Shown in pieces: positions 37,330 to 44,862 of a DNA stretch of 64,000 nt. Both the position numbers and the translations under genes were made by a program. Source of the stretch: Bin125 sp026705025 (GTDB lineage: Bacteria > Chloroflexota > Dehalococcoidia > Bin125); the NCBI GenBank assembly GCA_026705025.1, contig JAPPBN010000045.1, positions 124,001 to 188,000 on the forward strand, given 5' to 3'. The notes beneath the pieces were generated by a model. That model saw only the letters and a program-made list of their open reading frames with translations. It ran no database searches and was not told the DNA's origin. The number at the start of each line of letters is the position of its first letter. The first letter of the stretch is position 1.

Positions 37330-38324
37330 CGGCCAGGGTGCGGCGCCAGCGAGACCTTGTCCAGGACCGACTTGTTCACTACCGAGCGCGGCAGGTAACC
37401 CTGCAGGACATCGGCGGCCGCTTCTCCGACACGTTGAAGCAACAACGGCGCTGAGGCGTCGGAGTAGTAGGCCGAGTGAGGCGTCGCGATCACGTTGTCG
37501 AACTCGAGCAGCGGGTGCTCCTTGTGAACGGGCTCGGGATCCCAGACGTCAACGCCGGCGCCGGCGATCTGGCCGTTCTTGAGCGCGTCGTAGAGCGCCG
37601 ACTCGCTGACCACGCCGCCGCGGCAGGTCGTGATCAGATAGGCGCTTTGCTTCATCATCGCCAGTTCTTCGGCGCCCACGATCCCTCGGGTCTCCGGACT
37701 CAGCGGAGGGTGGACCGAAACGTAGTCGGCTTGCATGACTTCCTCGAGCGAGGTCAATCGCACGCCCGCGGCCTCGGCGACAGTCGGATCCTGATAGGGG
37801 TCGTAGGCGATCACGTCCAGTCCGAAGGCCTGAGCGCGAATCGCCGCCTGTTGGGCGATGTGACCGAAGGCGACCAGGCCCAGGGTCTCGCCGTACAGCG
37901 GCCCCGAGGGTCCCAGCGGAACCCGATCGCCCGAGCGGGCGGCGTCGTTGTGAGCGACCAGCTTCCGGTTGAGCGCCAACAGCAATGAGATGGCGTGTGT
38001 GGCGACCTCGTTGATGCAGTAGTCGGTGATGTTGCAAACGACGATGTCGTAGTCAACGGCCGTCTGCCAGTCGATGTTGTCGAAGCCGATCCCATACCGC
38101 ACCACGACTTTGAGATTCGGTGCCGCGTCGAAGACGTCCTTGCCAACCTGCCGGTAGCCGCAGATGATTCCGTCCGCGTCGCTCACGTGAGCCGGGATGT
38201 CTTGTTGCTGTTCAAGCGTCAGGGCGACCAGCGCGGCGTCGGCCTTGGCCAACTCAGCCGCCTCGGCGACGTGGGGTTGGCGCTCCGGTCTTGAATCGAC
38301 GTGGTACACCTTGAACTTCGACAT
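37326..38324 (-). CDS. D-2-hydroxyacid dehydrogenase, CtBP-like
   Basis: The protein has 332 residues. The NAD-binding loop is TLGLVAFGHIAQQAA (about 150-165), where the last Gly positions of GxGxxG are relaxed. Catalytic residues are Arg in TTCRGGVV, Glu in DVWDPEPVH and His in ATPHSAYYSD. YCINEVATHAISLLLALNRKL is typical for the C-terminal-binding-protein-like branch. It reduces a 2-keto acid to its D-hydroxyacid or the reverse. AAGGAG lies 8 nt before the ATG. It follows the small winged-helix gene by 28 nt. Confidence 0.9.
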   Translation of the reverse strand: MSKFKVYHVDSRPERQPHVAEAAELAKADAALVALTLEQQQDIPAHVSDADGIICGYRQVGKDVFDAAPNLKVVVRYGIGFDNIDWQTAVDYDIVVCNITDYCINEVATHAISLLLALNRKLVAHNDAARSGDRVPLGPSGPLYGETLGLVAFGHIAQQAAIRAQAFGLDVIAYDPYQDPTVAEAAGVRLTSLEEVMQADYVSVHPPLSPETRGIVGAEELAMMKQSAYLITTCRGGVVSESALYDALKNGQIAGAGVDVWDPEPVHKEHPLLEFDNVIATPHSAYYSDASAPLLLQRVGEAAADVLQGYLPRSVVNKSVLDKVSLAPHPGR

Positions 38325-38352
38325 CGAGATCTCCTTCAGCGCTGAACTGCGG

Positions 38353-38712
38353 TTACAACCAGGTTTGAATGCGGGAGCGGGGGACTGGCGGGATGACCGC
38401 CTTCAGCCGCCGACCGTCAGCAGTGAGCGTAAACGACATCTGCTTTCCAGGCTCCAGTTCCGGATGCAGGATGCGGTTGATCAGGCGAAACGACTCGAAT
38501 CGAATCAGAGAGAGCCGCACCTGCTGCTGATTGGCGGTCGGGCGAGAGACGAGCACCGCGTCAACCAGTTCGTCGAAGGAAGCTTGCTCAACGAGCAACA
38601 GGTGTTGAACGATGAGTTGCTCGACGACGTCGAGCTCGATCTCAATCGGTTCCGGCCGCAGCCGCTGCTTGAGTGCGGCGCGGAACCTCGTCAGGCGGCC
38701 TTTCAGCGTCAC
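38353..38712 (-). CDS. Small protein, possible winged-helix domain
   Basis: The protein has 119 residues. The pattern QLIVQHLLLVEQASFDELVDAV, then QQVRLSLIRFESFRLINRI, then FTLTADGRRL resembles a PadR/HxlR-like winged helix (helix, recognition helix, beta-hairpin), but no family match is certain. It starts with GTG at 38712, one base after the CoA-transferase stop, so it is translated from that message. A role as local regulator of the transferase/dehydrogenase genes is a guess. Confidence 0.6.
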   Translation of the reverse strand: MTLKGRLTRFRAALKQRLRPEPIEIELDVVEQLIVQHLLLVEQASFDELVDAVLVSRPTANQQQVRLSLIRFESFRLINRILHPELEPGKQMSFTLTADGRRLKAVIPPVPRSRIQTWL

Positions 38713-38713
38713 G

Positions 38714-39967
38714 CTACGCGCTGAGGTAGGCGCCGATGTCGGGGCCGCCCTCGGTCAGTACGACGCCCGACTCGGCCAGTGCGGCGGTCTGCTCGGCGGT
38801 GATGCCCAGCCACTCATCGAGCACAGCGCAGGTGTCCTGGCCGAACAAGGGCGCGTAGCCGTAGACCCGGCCTGGAGTGCGCGAGAGCTTGAGCGGGGAG
38901 GCGGCCATCGTGACGTCACCGGCGACCGGATGGTGCACGGTCGTGATCATTTCTCTGGCTGCAATCTGTTCTTGCTGAACGGCCTGGCCGATCGTATTCA
39001 GCGGTCCAATCGGGATGTTGTATTGCTCCAGGGTGGTCACCCAGTGGTTGGTCGTCTGTCCGCGCGTGGCCTCGAACAGCAGCGGCTCCAGCTCCGCATG
39101 ATTCTCAGTTCGCTTGAACGACGTGTCGAAGCGTGGATCACCGACCAGCTCCGGTAGTCCCAACTCCGCGCAGAACAACTCCCACTGGTTGTCGACGCCC
39201 CACGAGAGCGCGACGACCATCCAGCCGTCGGCGGTGGGGAATGCCTGGAACGGCGTTGCAGATGGATGCCTGGTGCCCAGCGGGCCGGGCTCCTTGCCGG
39301 TTGAAAAGTAGCGCGCGACCGCGTTCTCGAGGATGGAGATCTGGCAATCCAACATGGAAATGTCGACCGATTGGCCCATGCCGCTGAGATCGCGTTCGCG
39401 AAGCGCCGCGAGGATGCCGATCGCGGTGTAGAAGCCGCCGCAAATGTCCCCGATGGAAGTGCCTGGTCGTGCGGGAGGTTCGTCCGGATAGCCGGTGATG
39501 CTCATGACGCCGCCCATTCCCTGCACGATGATGTCCAGCGCGGGCTTGTTGCGAAGCGGTCCGGTTTGACCGAACCCGGAGGTGGAGGCAAACACCAGGC
39601 GAGGATTGCGTTCGAGCAACGCGTCGGGACCGATGCCGAGCTTGTCCATCACGCCGGGGGTGAAGTTTTCCATCACGACGTCGGCCTCGTCGACCAGGCG
39701 CAGGAAGAGGTTGCGGCCCTCGTCGGAGCGCAAATCAATCGAGATGCTGCGTTTCCCGCGATTAACCGACTGGAAGTACATCGACTCGTTGTTGACGAAC
39801 GGCCCGGTCGTCCGGGCGACGTCGCCATGGGGCGGTCGTTCGACCTTGACGACCTCGGCCCCAAGGTCGCAGAGGATCATCGCCGCGTACGGTCCGGCCA
39901 GCACCCACGTCAGATCGAGAACGCGGATCCCGGCCAGGGGGCCTGGAGGATTCACATTGTTGGTCAT
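38714..39967 (-). CDS. Family III (CaiB/BaiF) CoA-transferase, single-subunit type
   Basis: The protein has 417 residues. The start is GPLAGIRVLDLTWVLAGPYAAM, with VVKVERPPHGD; the catalytic Asp sits in GTSIGDICGGFYTA (near residue 170). RNKPALDIIVQGMGGVMSITG is the usual middle block. Unlike the 9-14 kb pairs, this gene stands alone and carries the Asp, so it probably forms a homodimer. AGGAGC lies 6 nt before ATG 39967; the longer frame upstream overlaps the next gene's end. It is flanked by two D-2-hydroxyacid dehydrogenases, suggesting action on a 2-hydroxyacid. Confidence 0.92.
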   Translation of the reverse strand: MTNNVNPPGPLAGIRVLDLTWVLAGPYAAMILCDLGAEVVKVERPPHGDVARTTGPFVNNESMYFQSVNRGKRSISIDLRSDEGRNLFLRLVDEADVVMENFTPGVMDKLGIGPDALLERNPRLVFASTSGFGQTGPLRNKPALDIIVQGMGGVMSITGYPDEPPARPGTSIGDICGGFYTAIGILAALRERDLSGMGQSVDISMLDCQISILENAVARYFSTGKEPGPLGTRHPSATPFQAFPTADGWMVVALSWGVDNQWELFCAELGLPELVGDPRFDTSFKRTENHAELEPLLFEATRGQTTNHWVTTLEQYNIPIGPLNTIGQAVQQEQIAAREMITTVHHPVAGDVTMAASPLKLSRTPGRVYGYAPLFGQDTCAVLDEWLGITAEQTAALAESGVVLTEGGPDIGAYLSA

Positions 39968-39975
39968 TTGAGCTC

Positions 39976-40977
39976 CTAGACGTCTCCGATGCTGGGGTCG
40001 GAGAGTTCGATGTCGGTGACGACCCATTCGAGCGGTTCGGCATTGTTCAGGTGGGCGAGATTGACGAAAAAGATGTCGGCCGTACGCATGTAAGAGGCGT
40101 CGACGTGACACGAGTCGTGGGGAGTGATCTGGCAGTTTGGCAGGTCCCAGAGCGGCGAGTCGGGCTGCAGCGGCTCGATTGGCGCGACGTCGAGGACTGC
40201 CCCGGCGATGGTATTGGATTCGAGCGCGACGGCCAGGGCTTCGTGGTCAAGCACACGGCCGCGAGCGACGTTGATCAACAGCGAGTGCGACTGCATGGCG
40301 GCGATCGCATCTCCATCGATGAGATTGAGCGTTTCGTCGGTCAGTGGGCAGCAGAGGACGACATAATCACTGGCTGCGAGCAGCTCATGCAGACGGTCGG
40401 GCGAGAAGTGCATATCGAGCGCGTCGCTGTCGGGCATCCGCCGCTTGGTCGCGAGAGTTCTCATGCCGAAGGCCTTGGCAAGTCTGGCGCACGCCTCTCC
40501 GATGCCTCCATACCCAACGATGCCCAGGGTTGCTCCTGCGAGTTCCAGCGATTCAAGCGGCGTCCAGGCTCGGTCGGCCTGGTTGGCGGCGTGCTGGGGC
40601 AATCTCTTGGCGTGACTGAGGATGTAGGCGAAGACGTACTCGGCGATGGTCGAACCGTGGACGCCCGGGGAGTTGGTGACCGTGGCGCCGGAGTCGAGCA
40701 AGTGCGCGAACAGGGAGTGATCGACGCCCGTGCTCGCCGTCTGCATCCACTTTGGCGGCGACGAGCTCAGCAACTCGACAAACGCGCCAAACGCATCGGG
40801 GAGGTAGTACAGGTCCTCGGAGAAGAAGAATGCGTCGAGGCCGGCCGGATCGGCGGACCAAACGCCCTCTGCGTCCAGCAAGATGATGTTCGCGTCGGGG
40901 ACGATTTCTGCGAGGCGTGCGCCGGCGCGGTTGTGGAACTCGGTGGTCACCCCGATACGTAGCGACGTGCTGGGCAT
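39976..40977 (-). CDS. D-2-hydroxyacid dehydrogenase (phosphoglycerate dehydrogenase-like)
   Basis: The protein has 333 residues. The NAD loop is TLGIVGYGGIGEACARLAKA (about 137-156), a complete GxGxxG. Catalytic Arg is in INVARGRVLDHEAL, Glu in LDVAPIEPL and His in ITPHDSCHVD. TNSPGVHGSTIAEYVFAYIL is the N-terminal family block. The start at 40977 has GGAGG with a 5-nt spacer; the ORF upstream of it overlaps the divergent MFS gene. It is the first gene of the minus-strand run dehydrogenase, CoA-transferase, winged helix, CtBP-like dehydrogenase. Confidence 0.9.
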   Translation of the reverse strand: MPSTSLRIGVTTEFHNRAGARLAEIVPDANIILLDAEGVWSADPAGLDAFFFSEDLYYLPDAFGAFVELLSSSPPKWMQTASTGVDHSLFAHLLDSGATVTNSPGVHGSTIAEYVFAYILSHAKRLPQHAANQADRAWTPLESLELAGATLGIVGYGGIGEACARLAKAFGMRTLATKRRMPDSDALDMHFSPDRLHELLAASDYVVLCCPLTDETLNLIDGDAIAAMQSHSLLINVARGRVLDHEALAVALESNTIAGAVLDVAPIEPLQPDSPLWDLPNCQITPHDSCHVDASYMRTADIFFVNLAHLNNAEPLEWVVTDIELSDPSIGDV

Positions 40978-41041
40978 TGCGCCTCCGCGGTTGTACAGCC
41001 GACTCCGGCGGTCAAGTGCTAGCGGTAGGGTAGTGGCGTTC

Positions 41042-42370
41042 ATGAGCCAGACGCCCAGCCCGCAGAGACACCTGGCGATGAGGCGCCGCGAGCGCCTTCC
41101 GCGAGTGCTGTATTCGAGGCCAATGCGGAGGGTGTTCGCCGGGTGGTGGATCGCCGCCGCAGCGTCAATGGCGTCATTTGCGGCGGTCACGTTCTTCAAT
41201 CCTGTGCTGGGCGCGATTACGCCCGAGCTGCAGGCCGAGTACGGCTGGAGCACCGCCTCAATCGCCTTGACGATGGTGATCGGCGGGATCGGCGGCGGGG
41301 TGATCGCGACCTTTGTCGGACCGATTGCTGATCGTCACGGCGCGCGCTGGTTGTTGTTTGGATCGGTCGGGCTGGTCGCCGGACTGCTCGTGGCGCTGGG
41401 CTTCATCTCTGAGCTGTGGCAGTTCCTGCTGTTCTGGGGCGTGGGACGCGGAATCACGGTGGCGGTGATCGACATCGCGGTGGTCGTGGTGATCGCCAAC
41501 TGGTTCATTCAACGGCGTGGATCGGCGATGGGGATGACGATGATCGGGACGCGCGGCGGGATGATGATCTTTCCGCTCGTGATCTCGGCGGGGTTATGGT
41601 TGGGCGGTCTGCGCGAAGCCTTCCTGCTGATGGCGATGCTGGTGTTGCTGGTCGGTTGGCTGCCGTCGCTGATCCTGCGTCGCCGGCCCGAAGATGTGGG
41701 GCTCCGACCGGATGGGCGACGGTCGGGCACCAGGGTCTCGGCGGCGGAGTCAGGGTCGCTGTTGTCGTCAGATCCGGACTGGACCGTGCGTGAGGCCATG
41801 CGCACGCGCGCATTCTGGCTGCTGCTGTTCGGGACGACGATCCTGATGGCGGTCAGCGGGTCCGTGAACTTCACTTTCGTCTCGCACATGACGCAGAACG
41901 GGATCGACGCCGATACGGCGCGGAGCGCACTGGCGTTGTGGGCTGGGATGGGAATCATTGGCGGCGTGCTTGGTGGCGAGCTTCGGCAACGGCTGGCCGT
42001 TCGCTACTCGCTGCCGCTCGTCATCCTGGTGACGACCAGTGCACTGGTCTGGTTTGTGCTCACCGACAGCGTCTGGATGGCGTTCGTATTCGCGGTCTGG
42101 CACGGCCTCGCCTTCGGCGCGCAGCTGCCGCTCAACCGGATTTCGTTTCCGGACTATTTTGGCCGCTACTCGGTTGGACGGATCCGTTCGGTCACCGCGC
42201 CGCCGCAGTTGTTGATCAATGCGTTCGGGCCGTTCGTGTCGGGCCTGGTGATCGACAGCCGAGGTTCGTACGACTTGATCTACGTCGTCTTCATCGGCCT
42301 GCTCTTGAGCGCCGCGGTCAGCGTGCTGCTGGCGCGTCCACCTGAGGCGCCGGTTCGCACGGGGGCCTGA
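41042..42370 (+). CDS. MFS transporter (monocarboxylate-type)
   Basis: The protein has 442 residues and about 12 helices. GWSTASIALTMVIGGIGGGV and PIADRHGARWLLFGS are the first MFS blocks and resemble the monocarboxylate/oxalate-formate antiporter branch. The ATG at 41042 gives a 27-residue basic leader; the ATG at 41123 (MRRVFAGWW) is an equally good start and fits the family length better. No clear ribosome site separates them. It is divergent from the hydroxyacid dehydrogenase gene, so uptake of a hydroxyacid is plausible. Confidence 0.86.
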   Translation: MSQTPSPQRHLAMRRRERLPRVLYSRPMRRVFAGWWIAAAASMASFAAVTFFNPVLGAITPELQAEYGWSTASIALTMVIGGIGGGVIATFVGPIADRHGARWLLFGSVGLVAGLLVALGFISELWQFLLFWGVGRGITVAVIDIAVVVVIANWFIQRRGSAMGMTMIGTRGGMMIFPLVISAGLWLGGLREAFLLMAMLVLLVGWLPSLILRRRPEDVGLRPDGRRSGTRVSAAESGSLLSSDPDWTVREAMRTRAFWLLLFGTTILMAVSGSVNFTFVSHMTQNGIDADTARSALALWAGMGIIGGVLGGELRQRLAVRYSLPLVILVTTSALVWFVLTDSVWMAFVFAVWHGLAFGAQLPLNRISFPDYFGRYSVGRIRSVTAPPQLLINAFGPFVSGLVIDSRGSYDLIYVVFIGLLLSAAVSVLLARPPEAPVRTGA

Positions 42371-42389
42371 CGTGGGCGTCCGGAGACCG

Positions 42390-42417
42390 AAGGGGCGGCC
42401 TTCGAAGGCCGCCCCTT
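42390..42417. terminator. Bidirectional terminator: 28-bp perfect palindrome
   Basis: The inverted repeat has 11-bp arms AAGGGGCGGCC / GGCCGCCCCTT around TTCGAA, itself palindromic, so all 28 bases are self-complementary. It lies between the convergent MFS and thiolase stops, with a short T-run on the + side and an A-run on the other. It would end both transcripts. Confidence 0.8.
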
Positions 42418-42440
42418 TGGGTCTTCCACAGATGGTGACC

Positions 42441-43643
42441 TTATGCGTTTGAGAGGATAATCGTTCCGGCTGAGGCGAACATGCCGCCGGGGCCGTGGGC
42501 CATGCTGACGTTGACGTCGGGCACCTGGCGCTCGCCGCACTCGCCGCGCAGCTGACGGACCGACTCGACGATGGCGAACATGCCGTACATGCCGGTGTGG
42601 CAGTAGGAGAGTCCGCCGCCGTTGGTGTTCATCGGGAAGTCGCCGCCGGGGCCGGACTTGTAGATGACCTCGCCGTTGGATCCGGTCCTGGTTTCGGCGA
42701 AGAAGGGACCGCCTTCACCCTTGGGCACGAAGCCGAGATCCTCGGCCGCCATCAACGGGGTGAAGGTGAAGGCGTCGTAGAACATGCAGTGGTCGATGTC
42801 CTGCGGACCCAGACCGGCGCTCTTGTAGGCGGCCTCGCCGGCAATCCGGTAGCCGTCGGCGGTTGTGTGGTCGCGCATTTGCGAGACCATCCAATGGGCC
42901 GCCGCCTCGCCCGCGCCCAGCACGTAAACGGGGTCCTTCGCGTAGTCCTTTGCCCGTTCCTCGGAGACGAGCACGAGCGCGCCGCCGCCGTCGGCGACGA
43001 CGCAGCAGTCGAGCAGGTTAAACGGGTAGCAGATCATCCGCGAGTTGAGCACGTCCTGCGGCGTGATCGGTCCGCCGCCGCGCTCAGGTGCCCGGCGGTG
43101 GCTGCCCATCATCGCCATCGGGTTGAGGTTGGCCCAGGCGCGGGTCGCCGCGGCGATGTGGGCGAGGTGTTCTTTGGTCGTGCCGTACTCGTGGAAGTGG
43201 CGCAGGACGGGAATCGAGAAGGTGGTGGGCGCGCCGCCAATGGCGAAGGGCGCCTCGTACTGTCCGCCCGGCGACGATGCCGAGCCGCCGCGCGGTGCGT
43301 CGACTCCGGAGCGTCCGCTCTCACCGTGCGTCACCAGAGCGACATCGCAGTAGCCGGCCATGATCGCGGCGACGGCGTGGCGGACGTGAATCATGAAGGA
43401 GCAGCCGCCGACGGAGGTGCCGTCGATGTAGCGCGGCTGGATGCCGAGATACTCGGCGACCTCGTTGGGGATAGCGCCGGCGCAGAGCAGACCGTCAACG
43501 TCGGCCAGCGAGATACCGGCGTCGTCGAGCGCGTTCTTGGCAGCCTGCGCATGTAGCGCGAGGCGGGACATATGGGGTAGCTGACCCAGATCATCGGTCT
43601 CGGCAGCGCCGACAATGGCGACCTTGTGTCGAATCTGATCCAT
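42441..43643 (-). CDS. Thiolase-family (sterol-carrier/SCPx-type) acyltransferase
   Basis: The protein has 400 residues. The nucleophile Cys is probably in SVGGCSFMIHVRHAVAAI (near residue 87). HCMFYDAFTFTP and the C-terminal NGGGLSYCHTGMYGMF, with its His and Cys, match non-decarboxylating thiolases of the SCP2 branch. These cleave or condense beta-ketoacyl-CoA. The next gene is the OB-fold/Zn-ribbon partner that in this family is often required for activity. GGAG lies 8-9 nt before the ATG. Confidence 0.9.
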   Translation of the reverse strand: MDQIRHKVAIVGAAETDDLGQLPHMSRLALHAQAAKNALDDAGISLADVDGLLCAGAIPNEVAEYLGIQPRYIDGTSVGGCSFMIHVRHAVAAIMAGYCDVALVTHGESGRSGVDAPRGGSASSPGGQYEAPFAIGGAPTTFSIPVLRHFHEYGTTKEHLAHIAAATRAWANLNPMAMMGSHRRAPERGGGPITPQDVLNSRMICYPFNLLDCCVVADGGGALVLVSEERAKDYAKDPVYVLGAGEAAAHWMVSQMRDHTTADGYRIAGEAAYKSAGLGPQDIDHCMFYDAFTFTPLMAAEDLGFVPKGEGGPFFAETRTGSNGEVIYKSGPGGDFPMNTNGGGLSYCHTGMYGMFAIVESVRQLRGECGERQVPDVNVSMAHGPGGMFASAGTIILSNA

Positions 43644-43682
43644 GAGTGATCTCCGTTTCGATTGAGCCTTGGTTGTCGGCGT

Positions 43683-44099
43683 CTAGACAGGCTTGAATTT
43701 GGGCAGCGTGACCTCGTCGGTCACATCGTCGAAGACAATCTCGACATCCATGTCGACGGTGGTCGAGTAGGGGTCGTCAATGATCAGGTTGGACATCATC
43801 CGCGGGCCCTCTTCGAGTTCGATCACGGCGATCACGTACGGAGGCGCGTTGTCCTCGCTGTTGTAGGGGGGGATCGGTTGGTGCGAGATGACGAAGGTAT
43901 GCACCTTGCCCTTGCCCGAGGCCTGCATCCACTTGATGTCCCAGTTGAAGCACTTGGGCATGGGACAGAACGGTCGCGGGTAGAAGTGCGGGCCGCAGTC
44001 GTCGCAGGTGGGCAGCATCAGCTTGTGTTCTTTGAGGCCGTCCCAGTAGGGCTGTGACTCAGGCGTTGCCACGGGCAGTCTGCCGGCGTAGTCAGCCAT
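43683..44099 (-). CDS. Zn-ribbon OB-fold protein (DUF35), thiolase partner
   Basis: The protein has 138 residues. A rubredoxin-like Zn ribbon (CDDCG then PFCPMPKC, about 33-52) is followed by an OB fold (VHTFVISHQPIPPY; PPYVIAVIELEEGPRMMSNLI). These proteins bind SCP2-type thiolases or HMG-CoA synthase and help channel the acyl-CoA. It starts with AAGGAG 7 nt before the ATG and lies 39 nt upstream of the thiolase gene on the same strand, as usual for the pair. Confidence 0.88.
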   Translation of the reverse strand: MADYAGRLPVATPESQPYWDGLKEHKLMLPTCDDCGPHFYPRPFCPMPKCFNWDIKWMQASGKGKVHTFVISHQPIPPYNSEDNAPPYVIAVIELEEGPRMMSNLIIDDPYSTTVDMDVEIVFDDVTDEVTLPKFKPV

Positions 44100-44141
44100 T
44101 CTGTGCTCCTTCTCGTCTGTTCGAGGTTGTCCAACGCGATG

Positions 44142-44741
44142 CTACACGACACCCGGAGAGTCAGCCCGCGACGACTCGCGCTCAATCCAGCGTTGCAGTT
44201 GAGCCGCCTTGCGCTCGCTCCAGCCAGGCTGAAACTCTCGGCGTTGACGTGCGATCTCGGCCAGAATCACCGCCGCTGCCACTGAGACGTTCAGCGACTG
44301 TACGAAGCCGGCCATCGGGACGATGACCGCGCCGTCCGCCAGCGCGACCATCTCCGCTGAGCAGCCTGCGTGCTCGTTTCCCAGGACGATGGCGCAGGGC
44401 CCGCCGAAGTCGACGCCGAGATAGTCGTGTGCGTCGTCCGTGAGTTCGGTGGCATAGACCTTGATTCCCTCGTCGTGCAGAGCAGAGACGCAGTCCTCGG
44501 CCGAGGCAAAGCGGTCGATCTGCAGCCATTTCGGGACCTTGGCCGCGACTCCGCCCGAAATCTCGGGGAAGACCTGGTTGGTGTAGACCAGCGCGACCCG
44601 GCCGACGCCGAAGGCGTCGCAACTGCGCAGAATGGCGGAGGCGTTGTGGGCGTCATGGATGTTCTCGAGCACCACAACCAGGTCATCGTGGCGGCGCTCC
44701 AGCACTTCGCGCATACGAGCAAGGCGGCGTTCGGTGATCAC
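44142..44741 (-). CDS. TrmH-family tRNA/rRNA 2'-O-methyltransferase
   Basis: The protein has 199 residues. SPOUT motifs are HDAHNASAILRSCDAFGVG (motif 1), AIVLGNEHAGCSAEM (motif 2) and VPMAGFVQSLNVSVAAAV (motif 3). The length and the C-terminal RQRREFQPGWSERKA extension fit TrmH (tRNA guanosine-18 ribose methylation). The start is GTG at 44741; ATG at 44714 (MREVLERRHDD) is an alternative. The other SpoU protein in the window differs by its HEAT domain. Confidence 0.87.
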   Translation of the reverse strand: MITERRLARMREVLERRHDDLVVVLENIHDAHNASAILRSCDAFGVGRVALVYTNQVFPEISGGVAAKVPKWLQIDRFASAEDCVSALHDEGIKVYATELTDDAHDYLGVDFGGPCAIVLGNEHAGCSAEMVALADGAVIVPMAGFVQSLNVSVAAAVILAEIARQRREFQPGWSERKAAQLQRWIERESSRADSPGVV

Positions 44742-44765
44742 TTGGCGGGTCTAAGGACTCGGTAT

Positions 44766-44851
44766 GCCCCCCTCTGCCTTCGGCATCTCCCCCCGCGGAG
44801 CGGGGGGGAGAGGGGAGTGAGCGGATGCAGAGTTCCCCGCAGAGCGGGTGG
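44766..44851. repeat. REP-like double hairpin element
   Basis: A strong stem-loop, CTCCCCCCGC-GGA-GCGGGGGGGAG (44787-44810, one bulged G), is followed by a shorter cognate, CCCGC-AGA-GCGGG (44836-44848). An inverted GCC-TTC-GGC lies just upstream. Two similar palindromes in one spacer are typical of dispersed REP/BIME elements. It sits between the sulfite/nitrite reductase stop and the TrmH start and may end or stabilise transcripts. Confidence 0.55.
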
Positions 44852-44862
44852 AGATGGAGGCT

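Noticed and set aside
40051..40962. 303-codon open frame on the + strand
   Set aside because: Shadow of the D-2-hydroxyacid dehydrogenase; that gene has NAD-binding and catalytic motifs and this frame has none.
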